In this document: positions 1 to 9,251 of the stretch, piece by piece
Layout of the letters: every line of letters starts with the position of its first letter
Numbering within the stretch: the stretch's first letter is position 1
Assembly (NCBI GenBank): GCA_047967505.1
Contig: CM106541.1
Length of the DNA: 64,000 bases
Reading direction: 5' to 3' (one strand)
Origin: Dipteris shenzhenensis
Taxonomy: Eukaryota; Polypodiophyta; Polypodiopsida; Gleicheniales
Made by a program: the position numbers and the translations under genes
Notes under the pieces: model-generated
The model's database searches: none
What the model was told of the DNA's origin: nothing
What the model saw: the letters and a program-made list of their open reading frames with translations, nothing else

Positions 1-195
1 GATTTTTTTTATTTCTAAAATTTACAAAAATAAATATACATAAGGGACTATTTAAAATAGTTTTGGAAAAAATTTACAGATTTGTATAGAAAAGGAATAC
101 ATTTTATTCATGAAATTTTTTACAGATAAGGGACTTTAAATATAGGCCTTGAACGCATGTGATATAGAGGGTTTATACATAGTGACCCCCCCGAG
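1..195 (+). mobile_element. MITE copy 1 (8-bp-TSD family), cut by the window start
   Basis: This is the right part of a short non-coding inverted-repeat element that recurs four more times in the window. It ends in the terminal repeat AGTGACCCCCCCGAG. It is followed by GATGAATC (196-203), the expected 8-bp target duplication. The homologous CACTA copy near 35936-35960 carries the uninterrupted site (AGATGAATCTAGCGAAG), so this element inserted into a TNP2 tail exon. The left end lies outside the window. Confidence 0.85.
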
Positions 196-486
196 GATGA
201 ATCTAGCGAAGAAGATGAAGATCACAATATGAGCCAAGAGAAAGATGTGCATAATGACATCGCACGGGAGGAAGATGGAGATCACGATATTGAGGAAGAA
301 GACAAAGATCATCAAGAATCACCACACTTTATTGAAGAAGATGATCAAGTTCTTTTAGGTGAACGTACGATGCTAGAGTACAATGATGATATAGGAGATC
401 AACTCGATATAGAGTTAGAGATAGACTTGTTTGGCGCGTTAGACTTGGCTCAAGATGAAACCGTTGATGTAAATGCTCTTCATTGA
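196..486 (+). pseudogene. TNP2 transposase, C-terminal acidic tail fragment (copy I)
   Basis: The frame open from 196 encodes a strongly acidic peptide (runs of E and D, for example EEDGDHDIEEED) ending in DVNALH and a stop at 486. The same tail is present in H (35851-36234, plus), G (23937-24200, minus) and M (49070-49471, minus), so it is the true C-terminus of the family-1 transposase rather than a chance ORF. Here it is cut from the rest of the gene by the MITE at 1-195. It has no start codon of its own beyond an internal Met at 229. It has no catalytic residues and is not expected to work alone. Confidence 0.8.
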
Positions 487-639
487 TTTTTTTCATCTCA
501 AACTTGGACATGAATATATGAGCTTCAAAGGCTTGATGTACATGCTCTCATACTTTTATTCTCTCAAAAGATCAAACATGTATGAAAATTTTAAAAAAAT
601 TGCCATTGGAGAAAACTAACTTTTAAGGTCGATATGAGA

Positions 640-912
640 AAAAAAACTCTCTGTAAAACGTCGCTATAAAAAAGTATCTCAATGTTGCTATATTATAGTG
701 ACACTTACAATTGTGATAAACGTCGCTATATAGCGACTTTAGAAATCATCGCTATATAGCGACTTTAGAAATCATCGCTACATAGCGACGTTTGTCGAAA
801 GTCGCTATATAGCGACACTTTATGAGATGCGCTTCTAATACCGATGATTAGCATCCCGTGCATGCTAAACATCAGTACTTAAACGTCGCAATAGGATCCG
901 TGTGTAGTAGTG
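640..912 (+). repeat. CACTA family-1 subterminal repeats and terminal sequence (copy I)
   Basis: Several direct and inverted copies of a palindromic unit near GTCGCTATATAGCGAC lie between about 650 and 820. They are followed by a unique stretch and the terminal sequence ending TGTGTAGTAGTG. Clusters like this bind the element-encoded TnpA-type protein in En/Spm, by established knowledge. The binding here is inferred from position and palindromy. Confidence 0.85.
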
Positions 913-1480
913 CCGCCTTCACTGTCTTCATTGCTTTCTTCCACTCACGCTTGTGAGTGGTGTGGGGCTAGCCCCTTGGTGGTTGACCTTCCTTGATCCT
1001 AGCAATCTCGACTAGTGCCTACCTCTTAAGCGAAGATCTTTTATTGCTAAGTATTGTAACAATATTTGACTTGGCCCATTTATCTATGAACTGAATATCT
1101 CCTGAACATTAGGGGGATTGGGAGCAAACAGTAGTGAGGGTCTCATCAACCAACCTTTTTGGATGGTCTTTGTAGTGAATAAAGCAATCTCTGTAGTTGT
1201 TAGCAATTACAGAGCACATGAAGGCCATGATGTCCTTCCCCTGTGCATCCATCAAGATGCCTCCTATTTGAGTGATGTCATAGTAAATCGTGCCATCACC
1301 CTTTTGCACGTCTGCATCATCATCTGAATCATCCCCATCTCCACCACTACCCCCCCCAAAGTAGGCTGCCATGCATCCCCCACCGCTCTCCCTACGACTA
1401 CGCAAGCGACTCTCGATGGCACGGGAGTACGCTGATGGCTCTGCGAGGTAGAAGGGCCTCTTGACCGCGGGGGGGGGGGA
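913..1480 (-). pseudogene. Ptta/En-Spm-type transposon gene fragment (copy J)
   Basis: Read on the minus strand, 1405-1109 encodes a peptide with DGTIYYDITQIGGILMDAQG followed by KDIMAFMCSVIANNYRDCF, nearly identical to the ORF at 51961-52383 of copy L. The upstream minus-strand part is Gly/Asp rich. I group it with the Ptta/En-Spm transposon proteins (TnpA-like, end-binding) by analogy with the family-1 counterpart and by its position divergent from TNP2. That assignment is an inference. A frameshift follows the VCSQSP end at 1109, and the gene is cut by copy I at 912. Confidence 0.6.
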
Positions 1481-1889
1481 GAAGGGACTCAGCTTTATAG
1501 CCAGCTGGCCTGTCTCGACTCTGCTGGGGTAATCTCAGCTGGTGTGGGATTGGGGTGGTTTGGAGTCTGTACTGCCGACTCCTGGGGGGTGTTTGTAGTA
1601 CCCGTCATGTATGTGTTTTACTCCGCAAGAGTGGGAGGGTGCCTCAAAATGTTATATAACTCTCAAAAGATGGCATCCCCAAGATCAAGTGAGGCTAAAG
1701 ATCCTAGCCACATGATGAACTGAAGAAAAGAAAAGAAGAAGATTACCATCGAGCATGCCCTTATCACGAGATGTAAAAGAAAAAAAAGAGTGACAGCCTG
1801 ACATTCAGCAAGCATTTACAGACTGGTGCATTCTTTTAATTAGAGTGACAGAAGTCTGTATCTGCTTGCTCAATGTCAGGCTATTGAAG

Positions 1890-2065
1890 CTTCACATGGA
1901 AAAAGAGAGGTAGGAAAGAGGAAAAGAGAGGAAAAGAGAGGAGAAAAAAGAAAGGAGATAAGAGAGAAAAGAGAGGAGAGGCACAGAGAAAAAGAGAGAA
2001 GGAAAGAGATGAGAAAAGAGACGAAAAGAGAAAGAAAGAGAGGAGATAAGAGAAGAAAATTACCA
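1890..2065. repeat. Purine-rich low-complexity tract between divergent CACTA genes (J)
   Basis: The plus strand consists of GGAAAGAGAGGAAAAG-like units. The tract lies between the minus-strand Ptta-type gene and the plus-strand TNP2 fragment. The equivalent interval of copy L (53040-53680) is longer, and that of H (29880-31190) is a different satellite. ORFs called across it are compositional artefacts. Confidence 0.85.
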
Positions 2066-2099
2066 TGAAAAGAGAAGGATTCTCATAGTGCATCGAAAG

Positions 2100-3795
2100 A
2101 CGTGAACGATTGTATTTACAAGATGGGCGTGCTTGTGAGGTACTTTATAGGATACAAAATGTGAAGCGTATCAATGCTCCATGCGAGGTGTTCATTTTGC
2201 TAATATTACATACTTTTTCCTTTCTAGGTATGTGAGCTCAAAGGAAATAGATCCCACCACACTTGAGAATGCTCGAGTTATGTCATTGGAGGTGGTTTGT
2301 TTAGTGGAGGAGACATTTCCACGTTCTATTCTCACAAGCCAACTACATCTCATAGTGCATTTGGTGGATGAGATTGCTATATGAAATATTGTACATGCAC
2401 GATGGTTGTTCTTCCTTGAGCGCTTCATGAAGACCTTGAAGGGTTTCATGAGACAAAATGCAAGACCTAAAGGTAGCATGGCCGAGGGTTGGTTGGTACA
2501 AGAGTCACTTGTATATATTTTTGAGTTTCTTGTTGATGTGGATAGCTCTCTCCCACGACTATGGAGAGATGATGAAGACCTAAGGATGACCTCTATTGTG
2601 CCTCAAGGGAAAGGATGTAGCAAAGTAATAGACACAGAGTTGATTAATAATATCAACCTCTATTGCATGCTTAATAGTGATGTGATGAAAAGATGGGTGA
2701 CAAGATACAAGGATGCAAAGGCAAGAAGATAAGGAGAAAGGACAAGATATGAGGATACAAAGGCAAGAAGATGGATCTCGTGTGCCATACCCTCAGCATC
2801 TAAGAGCACTTCCAAAGGATATTCATGTGGATTGGCTACTTGATGAAATGGACAGAGCAGAGAGAGACGAGGGGATGCATATCACAATGGAAGAATGGGA
2901 GTATGCTAGGGGATGCATGAGCAAGGTCGATATATAGAATGTTATGTATAAGTTAGGAGCTTTCAACAATTTAGATTGCTTATTTAATTGATTTTGTTTT
3001 GGTGTAGTGTACTATGTTCAATGCTATATGGTGTGAGGGCAAGCATTTTTGAACATAACGGATTGATGATAAGAGAAACACACAAGATTGTGGCATCATT
3101 GGTAGCTTTGAGGGAGCCGATGGAGCCATGGATGATTATTGTGGCATAATCCAAGATATTATTAAGCTTGACTTTCGACGCTTCTTTCTGTATGTTTTGG
3201 ATGTAAAGTGGTTTAAGGACATGGTGGAAAGAGGCCCTAATACAACTATCAAACGCCATGCAAGTGGCTTTGTAACTATTATCTCCATAAAGTTTTGGCA
3301 AAGTAAGAAGGACACACTACTACTATCGCAACAATGTGAACAGGTATTATACACACATATAAAAATACTCACTTTTAAATATTTGATACCTTCGATGCAA
3401 GGAAGATAACATGATTGTATTTATGTTTGAATTAGGTTGTCTATCAACCAATGGATAATAATAGGTGGTGGCATGTCATACCTATTACGCCACGTTCCAA
3501 AGTGATGTATAGTACATTTACTAATATGGAGCGTATGGAGGATGATCATGGCCATGGAGGTGATGATGACCGTGATACGAGAGAGGAGGATGATTATGAG
3601 ATAGGAGATACAGGTATTGAGGCCATTACCCGTGATGAGGATGAGCCTACCATTAGTGATGCTGATTTCGATGAGCACATGAGTAGCACAAGTAGTAGTG
3701 GGTTGAATGTATTTGTAGATCTCAATACTGGTTTGGATTTTGAAGTAAATAGTTTGGCAAGGGTTGATCTCATTGAGGATGAGATTGAACCGTAG
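2100..3795 (+). pseudogene. TNP2-type CACTA transposase, 3' half (copy J)
   Basis: The 5' part, with the catalytic TNP2 domain, is missing; the remnant begins around 2091 with a segment also found at 56220-56300. The first recognisable block is DUF4218: LEVVCLVEETFPRSILTSQL (about 2280-2345) and FLERFMKTLKGFMRQNARP (2410-2470). Next are a linker (2713-2937), DUF4216 (3128-3409: DYCGIIQDIIKLDF and LDVKWFKDMV) and an acidic tail (3451-3795). The domain order is the standard plant CACTA transposase order. The pieces sit in different frames, partly because of introns (for example before 3433). With no catalytic domain it is a dead copy. Confidence 0.8.
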
Positions 3796-4009
3796 CCCAT
3801 CATTGATATTGGCAAAACTATGTTACATATTGTCTCATTCTCCTCACCTGCTTTATTTTTGTATATGTGAGTTTGCCAAAAAGCATTGATATTTTTGTTA
3901 AAATTACGTGCTTTGGTAATCATGGGCAATGTTAGGAAAGTAGTAATGTACATTTATCAGCCTGCACCAAAATTTCACTTTTTGTATTCTCTGTTTTTCG
4001 TCTAAATTT

Positions 4010-4178
4010 GCGTCTAAGTCACAGTGCAGATGCACTAATAGACGCGTAAATAGATGCACTAATAGATGCGCTATTAGATGTGACATCCATATTTTCGCTA
4101 TTCTAGCAGTGCCTATAGACACGCCCGCTATTTTGTGTGTCTATCAAGCGCGTCTATAGTTGCTTTGTGTTGTTGTGA
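4010..4178 (+). repeat. CACTA family-2 subterminal repeats and right terminus (J)
   Basis: Repeated GATGCGC, TAGACGC and GCGTCTATAG units, in both orientations, lead to the terminus GCTTTGTGTTGTTGTG at 4178. Reverse-complemented this begins CACAACAACACAAAGC, matching the start of copy L at 50783 (CACAACAAG) in its first eight bases. Confidence 0.8.
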
Positions 4179-4182
4179 CCAC

Positions 4183-4492
4183 CTGTCAAGTGTCGAGACA
4201 GCTTACCATTGTGGACATCGCAGAGGACATACATGGAGGCACTTCTATGATGAGGGGTTGATTACTGAGGAGCAGTATATCTGGCTACTGGAGCATCCCC
4301 CTAGGTCTTTAAAAGTACTTAAATAATCTCAATATTTTAAATATAGATTTGATTTTTTATACATTGATACATGTCCCTCGTTTACAGGCCCCTGAGGATA
4401 TTCAAGAGGAAGAAAGCGAGGATACTGAGGAGGAAGAAGGCAATGAAGAAGGCGACAAAGAAGGGAGCGAGGACGTGAATGACTTAGATTAG
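4183..4492 (+). pseudogene. Ptta/En-Spm-type gene, last two exons (copy K)
   Basis: The first exon encodes GHTWRHFYDEGLITEEQYIW and ends near 4305. A short intron follows. The second exon (about 4389-4492) is very acidic (EEESEDTEEEEGNEEGD) and ends in a stop. Copy L has the same exon on the minus strand near 51660-51800 (FYDDGLITEEQYIW). The 5' exons are absent because J is inserted upstream. Function is inferred from the family-1 Ptta-type gene, not from a domain I can recognise here. Confidence 0.6.
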
Positions 4493-4954
4493 TCATAGAA
4501 GTAGTGCTAGCTACTCTTTTTTGTACTTGAAGCCATTGGCTTGCGGCTTCGTGTCTCTCTTGTATGTACACTCTTCTTTTTTTTAATACTTAAAGCCACA
4601 GGATGTGGCTTGGCTTCATGCTATATGTACATACAAGCACTTTTTGGGCTATGAATTAATATACACTCCTTTTATTTTTTTGGCATTCAATTTCCTTCTG
4701 CAATGTTCTATTAATGAATGCCTTGTGAACTAAATGTTTTGGAGGTGTAATGTTTTATTCGGAATTGTAATCGTCGGCTATAGACGTGCTTGGAATCATG
4801 CTAATTAAAATGCCAACCGTGCTATAATTAAAATGCGGTTGGCTGTAAGAATTGAATTGCATGCTATGGAAATGGGATTCTTGTAACCACATAACATACA
4901 CAGCATTCTGTTCGACCACATAAATTTTTATTTTTTTTTAAAAAATTCTGCAGA

Positions 4955-5178
4955 GCGTCTATAAGCAAGTCTATGAGCGAGTCTTTGTGTTTTTTAAAAT
5001 TTCTAAAGAACATCTAATAGCACGTCTATAGGGGCGTCTATATGCATGTCTGTCTGTTATATGGACGTGTCTGTAGATGCAGGTCTATAGACGTGCAAAT
5101 AGACGTGCCTGTAAGTTTTTTTTTTAAGTTAAGGAAACTCTTCTGTATGCGCATCTATGGATGCTTTGTGTTGTTGTG
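4955..5178 (+). repeat. CACTA family-2 subterminal repeats and terminus (K)
   Basis: More than ten copies of a TCTATAGACG-like unit (GCGTCTATAAGC, CGTCTATAGGGGCGTC, GACGTGTCTGTAG) occur within 150 bp in both orientations. They end at the terminal TTGTTGTG. The density and mixed orientation are typical of CACTA subterminal regions. Confidence 0.8.
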
Positions 5179-5300
5179 AAGAGAATAGAAGAAAGAAAGA
5201 AGAGTAGAGAAGAGAAGAGAAGAGAAGAAAGAAAGAAGTAAGACGGGTGTTTTCCATCATGCATGCCATATTTCCATATGCATATATAAAAGAGTTTTGC
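5179..5300. repeat. AAGAG-rich low-complexity tract
   Basis: Immediately outside the terminus of K the plus strand is a run of AGAAGAGAAG units. It resembles the central purine tract of copy L, and the downstream CATCATGCATGCC motif resembles L near 53690-53790. It may be a remnant of a further CACTA into which K inserted. The 122-bp span holds no gene. Confidence 0.5.
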
Positions 5301-7370
5301 CAATTTCCTAATTTCCCTCATGCAATCCCATGATTTCCATCATGCATGCCCTTGGTGGGGGCAAGAGGGAGGCCTAGCGGGCACCAAGGAAAGCCTCTCC
5401 ACCAATGAGAGGCCAATATAGAATCATCCATTCTTTTAATGCCCGAGCCCTCCGATTGGATGGTTTGCTAATTAGGAATCTTAAGGGCCTAATCTAAGAG
5501 ACCCTTTTTGAGTTTAAAATTTCCCTAAAGAGCTTTTCGAGAAACACCGATTAGCTCTTGGTTTGATGCAGAGGAAGGATATTCCCATTAAAGCGGTGTG
5601 ATGGAATGTAATGCTCAGTCCTTCTTCGATTCCCCAGAATCATCATCTTGAGGGAAGGCTTACTTCATGATATTGATCTTGAGGGAAGGTGTTAAGAGTT
5701 CACGCTCAACATCATGTGATCATGTGTGCATAGCACCATCACGTGATCATATGTGCACCTTATAGAGTGCTATAAAGGAAAGGGTTAGATCTCCTAACCC
5801 TAACCCTAAAAGGGTTTGTATATATTCTATTTTTTCAACTAAATCTAGTGTACATTTAGTCATTTGTGGTGTGCTCTCTAGCTGCCTCTCTCCTCATCTC
5901 CACTCTTCTCCTCTCCCCTCTTCATATTTTGTCAAGAGGTACTCTCCACCGAGCTGAACTCTCTACTATAAACTAGGAAAGATCCACCCTTCCACTATTG
6001 GTGGCTGCCACTCCAAAGTTGTATTCTAGCCAAGTGACTAGCTTTGATTATTTAGGCTCTCTCCTAATCTCTATCCATGTTTTCCACCTTAGTTCGAGAC
6101 CTAGACCTGAAGCTGCGTTACATGTTACTTTTGAAGAAGGTTGCATTCTAGACAATCTGTTTCGTTCGTTGCCTAGGGAGCGACTCAGTTACATGTAACT
6201 TGTACATTGTCTACAGGCAAGTTTTTCGTTGGTAAGGAATGCAGCTCGCTCATATTGTAACGCTCATCATTTACCACTTAAAGTGCAAAGATCTTTGCAA
6301 GATCGAAGAAACTTGAGCTGGAGGAATAGCCAAACTTGAACCATGCCAAGAAGCTGCATTCTGCAATACGATTGAAGGAGGTTGTGATTGAAGAAGGGGG
6401 ACCTCGTCTGAAGCTGCGATACAAGTAATCGCAAGGGAAGCTCTTTAGGAAGCTCACACTGAAGAGAAGGAAGCTTTGAACAAAATGAGATGTATAGGAG
6501 GCGATGCACGAAACCTTGAAAGGAGCCATCGATTTATGTATCCAACACAGCGCGTGAGAAAGCCTAAAGAATCCTAATTGTTCTGTGGGTGCAGCCTTCC
6601 ACATTGGCTATTCATTCATTGCCGAGGGATTGCGTGGAGGTGCTGCCCCGAACGAGATTCTTTTGGTGTTGCTCTGCTTGGGGGCGCCGGGTGGTGTGAA
6701 CACACACCTCCACCCGCCTCCCTCTCATTGGATATTTAGCCTTCTGTGGCGGGTGGTGCGAACCCACGCTAAGATTACTAAAAGCTCAACCACTTCCTAA
6801 AGGTTGGGATAGATGATAGCGAATGAGCAAGGTTGGTGAGCTAGGAAAAACGGAGGTTGTTGACCAATTTCTGAGTGCTGGCCAATTGCAAGTTTGCAAC
6901 CGCTTGAAGATGAAGGGAAGGACTCTGAAGAGGATTGAAAAGAGAGTCCTGAGCATCTATGAGCAAAGAGAGGGAAGACTTCCATGGAATTCAGACGATA
7001 AATGCAACTCTGCAAGTGCAAGTGCAGCTGCCCTCTGGCAATTCCTACCTTTCTTTTACTTCATGAGTCGTGACCTTCTCTAAAGTTACCCAACTTCTCT
7101 TCCTCCTCCCACCTCGTGTGGCTGCCAGCCTCCAGGCCAGCCGCGTATGATTGTTTTAGATCATGAGCTCTAAAGTTCCACCCTGGGGCTGTACCCTGAG
7201 CCCTCCCAACTTTGGCCATCACTGATCAAGCATCATTCACCACCCCCCATCGGTAGCAAACCGCTGCATTCATAGCCCTTGCAGTCCCGCGCTTTGACAT
7301 AAAATGACAGCTTCTCCATTCCAATGCATTATCCTCCAGCCGCCTTGCAAGTTTGAACTTTGCTTGCTCG
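5301..7370. other. Stretch without a recognised gene; LTR-like segment
   Basis: I see no protein homology here. Between about 5690 and 5990 there is a TGTTAAGAG start, a TATAAAGG box near 5770, a short telomere-like AACCCTAACCCTAA motif near 5796 and a pyrimidine-rich leader. Together these resemble a copia-type LTR promoter, but no matching end, primer site or second copy was found. The ORFs at 5998, 6585 and 6823 (plus) and 6278 and 6797 (minus) are short and lack recognisable domains. Confidence 0.4.
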
Positions 7371-7371
7371 C

Positions 7372-7380
7372 TTTATATGA
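7372..7380 (+). promoter_or_regulatory. Candidate TATA box of the BAHD gene
   Basis: TTTATATGA lies about 245 bases upstream of the BAHD start codon at 7621, leaving a plausible 5' leader of about 210 bases. There is no experimental support. The assignment rests on sequence and position. Confidence 0.4.
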
Positions 7381-7620
7381 GCTCCCCTCGCCAAGCGGCA
7401 GAGGCTAGAGCTATCGATGTGATAGTATTCATCCTGCTATATTTGCGTGCATACGATATCCCACTCACAGTCAGAAAAATCAAAGCGTAATCACCTGAGT
7501 TTGGGGTTCTTATCGTCAAAACACCGCTCAGTTCTACTTCCTGTAGCTGGAAGCAGTGTAGCGTGGCCGTGCTTTCTCAATCTGCTCCGCTCTTCCTTCC
7601 ATCTGATTGATTCCCTTGCA

Positions 7621-8316
7621 ATGGGTCACAATGGCAGTTTGACTCCTGCTTTTGCTCTCAACGTAGACTTGAAAAACCCAGAGGTAGTCCTCCCCTCTGA
7701 CCCAACAGAAGAATGCAGCTTCTTCCTCTCTAATATCGATAGAATCGTGATTTATACAGTCGAAACCATCCACTTTTTCGCTCCCAAGGAGCAGAGATCT
7801 ACGGAGAACGTAGTAAAAGTTCTTAAGGATGGTCTTAGCAAGCTTCTTTTTGGGCTGTATCACTTCATGGCCGGACGTCTAAGGTTGAATCAGCAAGGAC
7901 GTCTTGAAATACATTCCCACAAAAAAAGTGAGTTGCAGTGGCTTCCGCGAAGAGGGCTCCAGCTCTATTCGCGGAAGCCACTGCAACTCACACTATTGAA
8001 GAGGTGGGAGACGTCACGTACCCAAACCCAGAGTTCAGGAAGCTCGTATTGCAAGCCTTCAATGCTACAAGTCTAGCAGAGCTTCCTCTATTACTGGTGC
8101 AGGTGAGTGATGCAAATGCCGGTTGGCAGGCCAGCCAGGCTGCTAGAGCCCTATGTGTTTGCCTCGTTTTGTTTGCTTTTACGGCTGTACTCTCTCGTTT
8201 GCATCGCTTATCTGCCTACTGTTCTGTATCGGAAACAGGTGACGCGCTTCAAGTGTGGAGGTTTTGTCATCGGACTTGGCACGAATCACACTCTCGTGGA
8301 TGGATTCCCCAGCTCA
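7621..8316 (+). pseudogene. BAHD acyl-CoA-dependent acyltransferase, 5' half (broken)
   Basis: BAHD enzymes are cytosolic and transfer acyl groups from CoA thioesters to alcohols or amines. Translation from ATG 7621 gives an N-terminus (ECSFFLSNIDRIVIYTVETI, LYHFMAGRLRLNQQGRLEI) typical of the family. Exon 1 runs to 8102 and the intron is 8103-8238 (GTGAGT to CAG). It follows a Gln (LLLVQ then VTRFKCGG), the conserved first-intron position of BAHD genes. Exon 2 carries the catalytic HTLVDG (HXXXDG, His codon 8287, Asp codon 8299). A hairpin at 7928-7991 shifts the frame inside exon 1: the upstream frame reads HSHKKSELQW while the family-like frame resumes at ALFAEATATHTIEEVGD. Retro-B starts at 8317. 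The rest is at 43986-44720. The substrate cannot be told. Confidence 0.9.
7928..7991. repeat. Perfect 24-bp inverted repeat inside BAHD exon 1
   Basis: The left arm (7928-7951, beginning GTGAGTTGCAGTGG) and right arm (7968-7991, ending CCACTGCAACTCAC) are perfect reverse complements with a 16-base loop. The right arm encodes conserved BAHD sequence (AEATATHT). The left arm does not fit the family and breaks the frame, so it looks like an inverted copy of the right arm. Confidence 0.95.
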
Positions 8317-9190
8317 TCTAAGAAAAGTCAACGCTAGGGTTGACCTACCGTGAGTGTACCGAGTGTTCTATGGCGAACAGAGGCGCCACAGTGCCTAGCG
8401 GCCAGCCACTATTGTAAGGAAAGTCAACGTTAGGGTTGACCTACCGTGTGTGTTCGGAGTGTTCTATGGCGAAGGGAGGCACCGCGGTGCCTAGCGGCCA
8501 ACCACTATTGTATGGAGGATAGTGCTCTCTCATGCGAGGTTGATTTCGATGAGGAAAACGTCAGCAGCCGTTTATGCTCCCTTTTGCTTGTACATACTTT
8601 CTATTGCAATCGAGCGTGTTTTAGCGACCGTTTGGCACTCCATTTAGTACCGTCTTGCAAGTAACGTGATCATGCCATCTTGTGGGTTGTGACCTTGTGG
8701 TGCACGTTGAAGTGCACGCACGGCAAAGCAAAACATGGGACGGGTTGAGTGCACGTGAAAGTGAGTGGGGAACGGTGAGGGCCATGTTTGTTCTCCATAC
8801 CATTGTATAAACCGTGAACTGCTGGGGTACCGAGCCGGGACTCGAGGTGAGCCCGAAGGGGTCAAACGTGCTGACCCACGTAAAGGCTGCTAACCAAGAA
8901 GGAAACGTGGGCTGATTAGGACGTTGCGCAATGGACATTCGTGGGGTCTTGGTGACCCGTGTGATTCTGCAGACCGAAGATCGTGAAGCCTAAGGGCTTG
9001 CCCAATGGGGCATGGTGCAGTGGGATACTCGACGGACGGCCCATACCAAGGGTCGTGTTTGGCTAATGCTGCGCATAAGGGGATTGTGGTATCAGAACCG
9101 AGACATTCAGGGAGGTTGGGACTCGGCAACAGGTCCGACGTAAGGTGCTCACGACTTGAAGACTAAGTCCGGAAGCTGTGGGCTCTTACA
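8317..9190 (+). repeat. Retro-B LTR, first copy
   Basis: This 874-bp block ends CTCTTACA and is followed directly by a primer site. It recurs at 19166-20362 and, split, at 37680-43985. Near its start a 96-bp segment is tandemly doubled (AGTCAACG at 8326 and again at 8422). The second copy starts TGTAAGG, so the doubling may be internal to the LTR. The terminal TG is changed to TC at 8317-8318. Confidence 0.8.
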
Positions 9191-9204
9191 CTTGGTATCA
9201 GAGC
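9191..9204 (+). other. Primer binding site of Retro-B, first copy
   Basis: CTTGGTATCAGAGC lies immediately after the LTR. TGGTATCAGAGC is the standard plant LTR-retrotransposon primer site, complementary to the 3' end of initiator methionine tRNA. Confidence 0.9.
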
Positions 9205-9251
9205 AAACCTCAAGGTATCGCGAGCCTTCGAGGCAGATCCTGTATCGAGGT

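Larger units (their letters stand above)
1..912 (+). mobile_element. CACTA family-1 copy I, right end
   Basis: This is the 3' portion of a family-1 CACTA element, closely matching 35936-36631 of element H. It holds the acidic C-terminal tail of the TNP2 transposase, then subterminal GTCGCTATATAGCGAC-type repeats, then a terminal sequence ending GGATCCGTGTGTAGTAGTG at 912. The DNA after 912 is a family-2 Ptta-type gene, so copy I was inserted into copy J. Its left end is outside the window. Confidence 0.85.
913..4178 (+). mobile_element. CACTA family-2 copy J
   Basis: Copy J holds the Ptta-type gene on the minus strand (913-1480), a purine-rich tract (about 1890-2060), and TNP2 gene remnants on the plus strand (2100-3795). 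It ends in family-2 subterminal repeats and TTGTTGTG at 4178. Its left part is interrupted by copy I at 912 and continues outside the window. It is inserted in inverse orientation in copy K, whose Ptta-type exon starts at 4179. The gene order matches copy L (50783-56300). Confidence 0.75.
4179..5178 (+). mobile_element. CACTA family-2 copy K, Ptta-type 3' end to terminus
   Basis: This carries the last exons of a family-2 Ptta-type gene in plus orientation. A 3' flank follows that matches copy L in reverse complement (for example 4560-4900 against 51160-51480). It then has subterminal TAGACG repeats (about 4960-5110) and a terminus GCTTTGTGTTGTTGTG at 5178. The upstream part of K is separated by the insertion of J and lies outside the window. 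Confidence 0.75.

Noticed and set aside
640-830. CRISPR-like array
   Set aside because: The repeats are palindromic, irregularly spaced, vary in sequence and lie at CACTA ends in a plant genome.
5790-5815. Telomere or interstitial telomeric array
   Set aside because: Only two AACCCTA units plus a partial one; this is the common promoter telo-box size, not an array.
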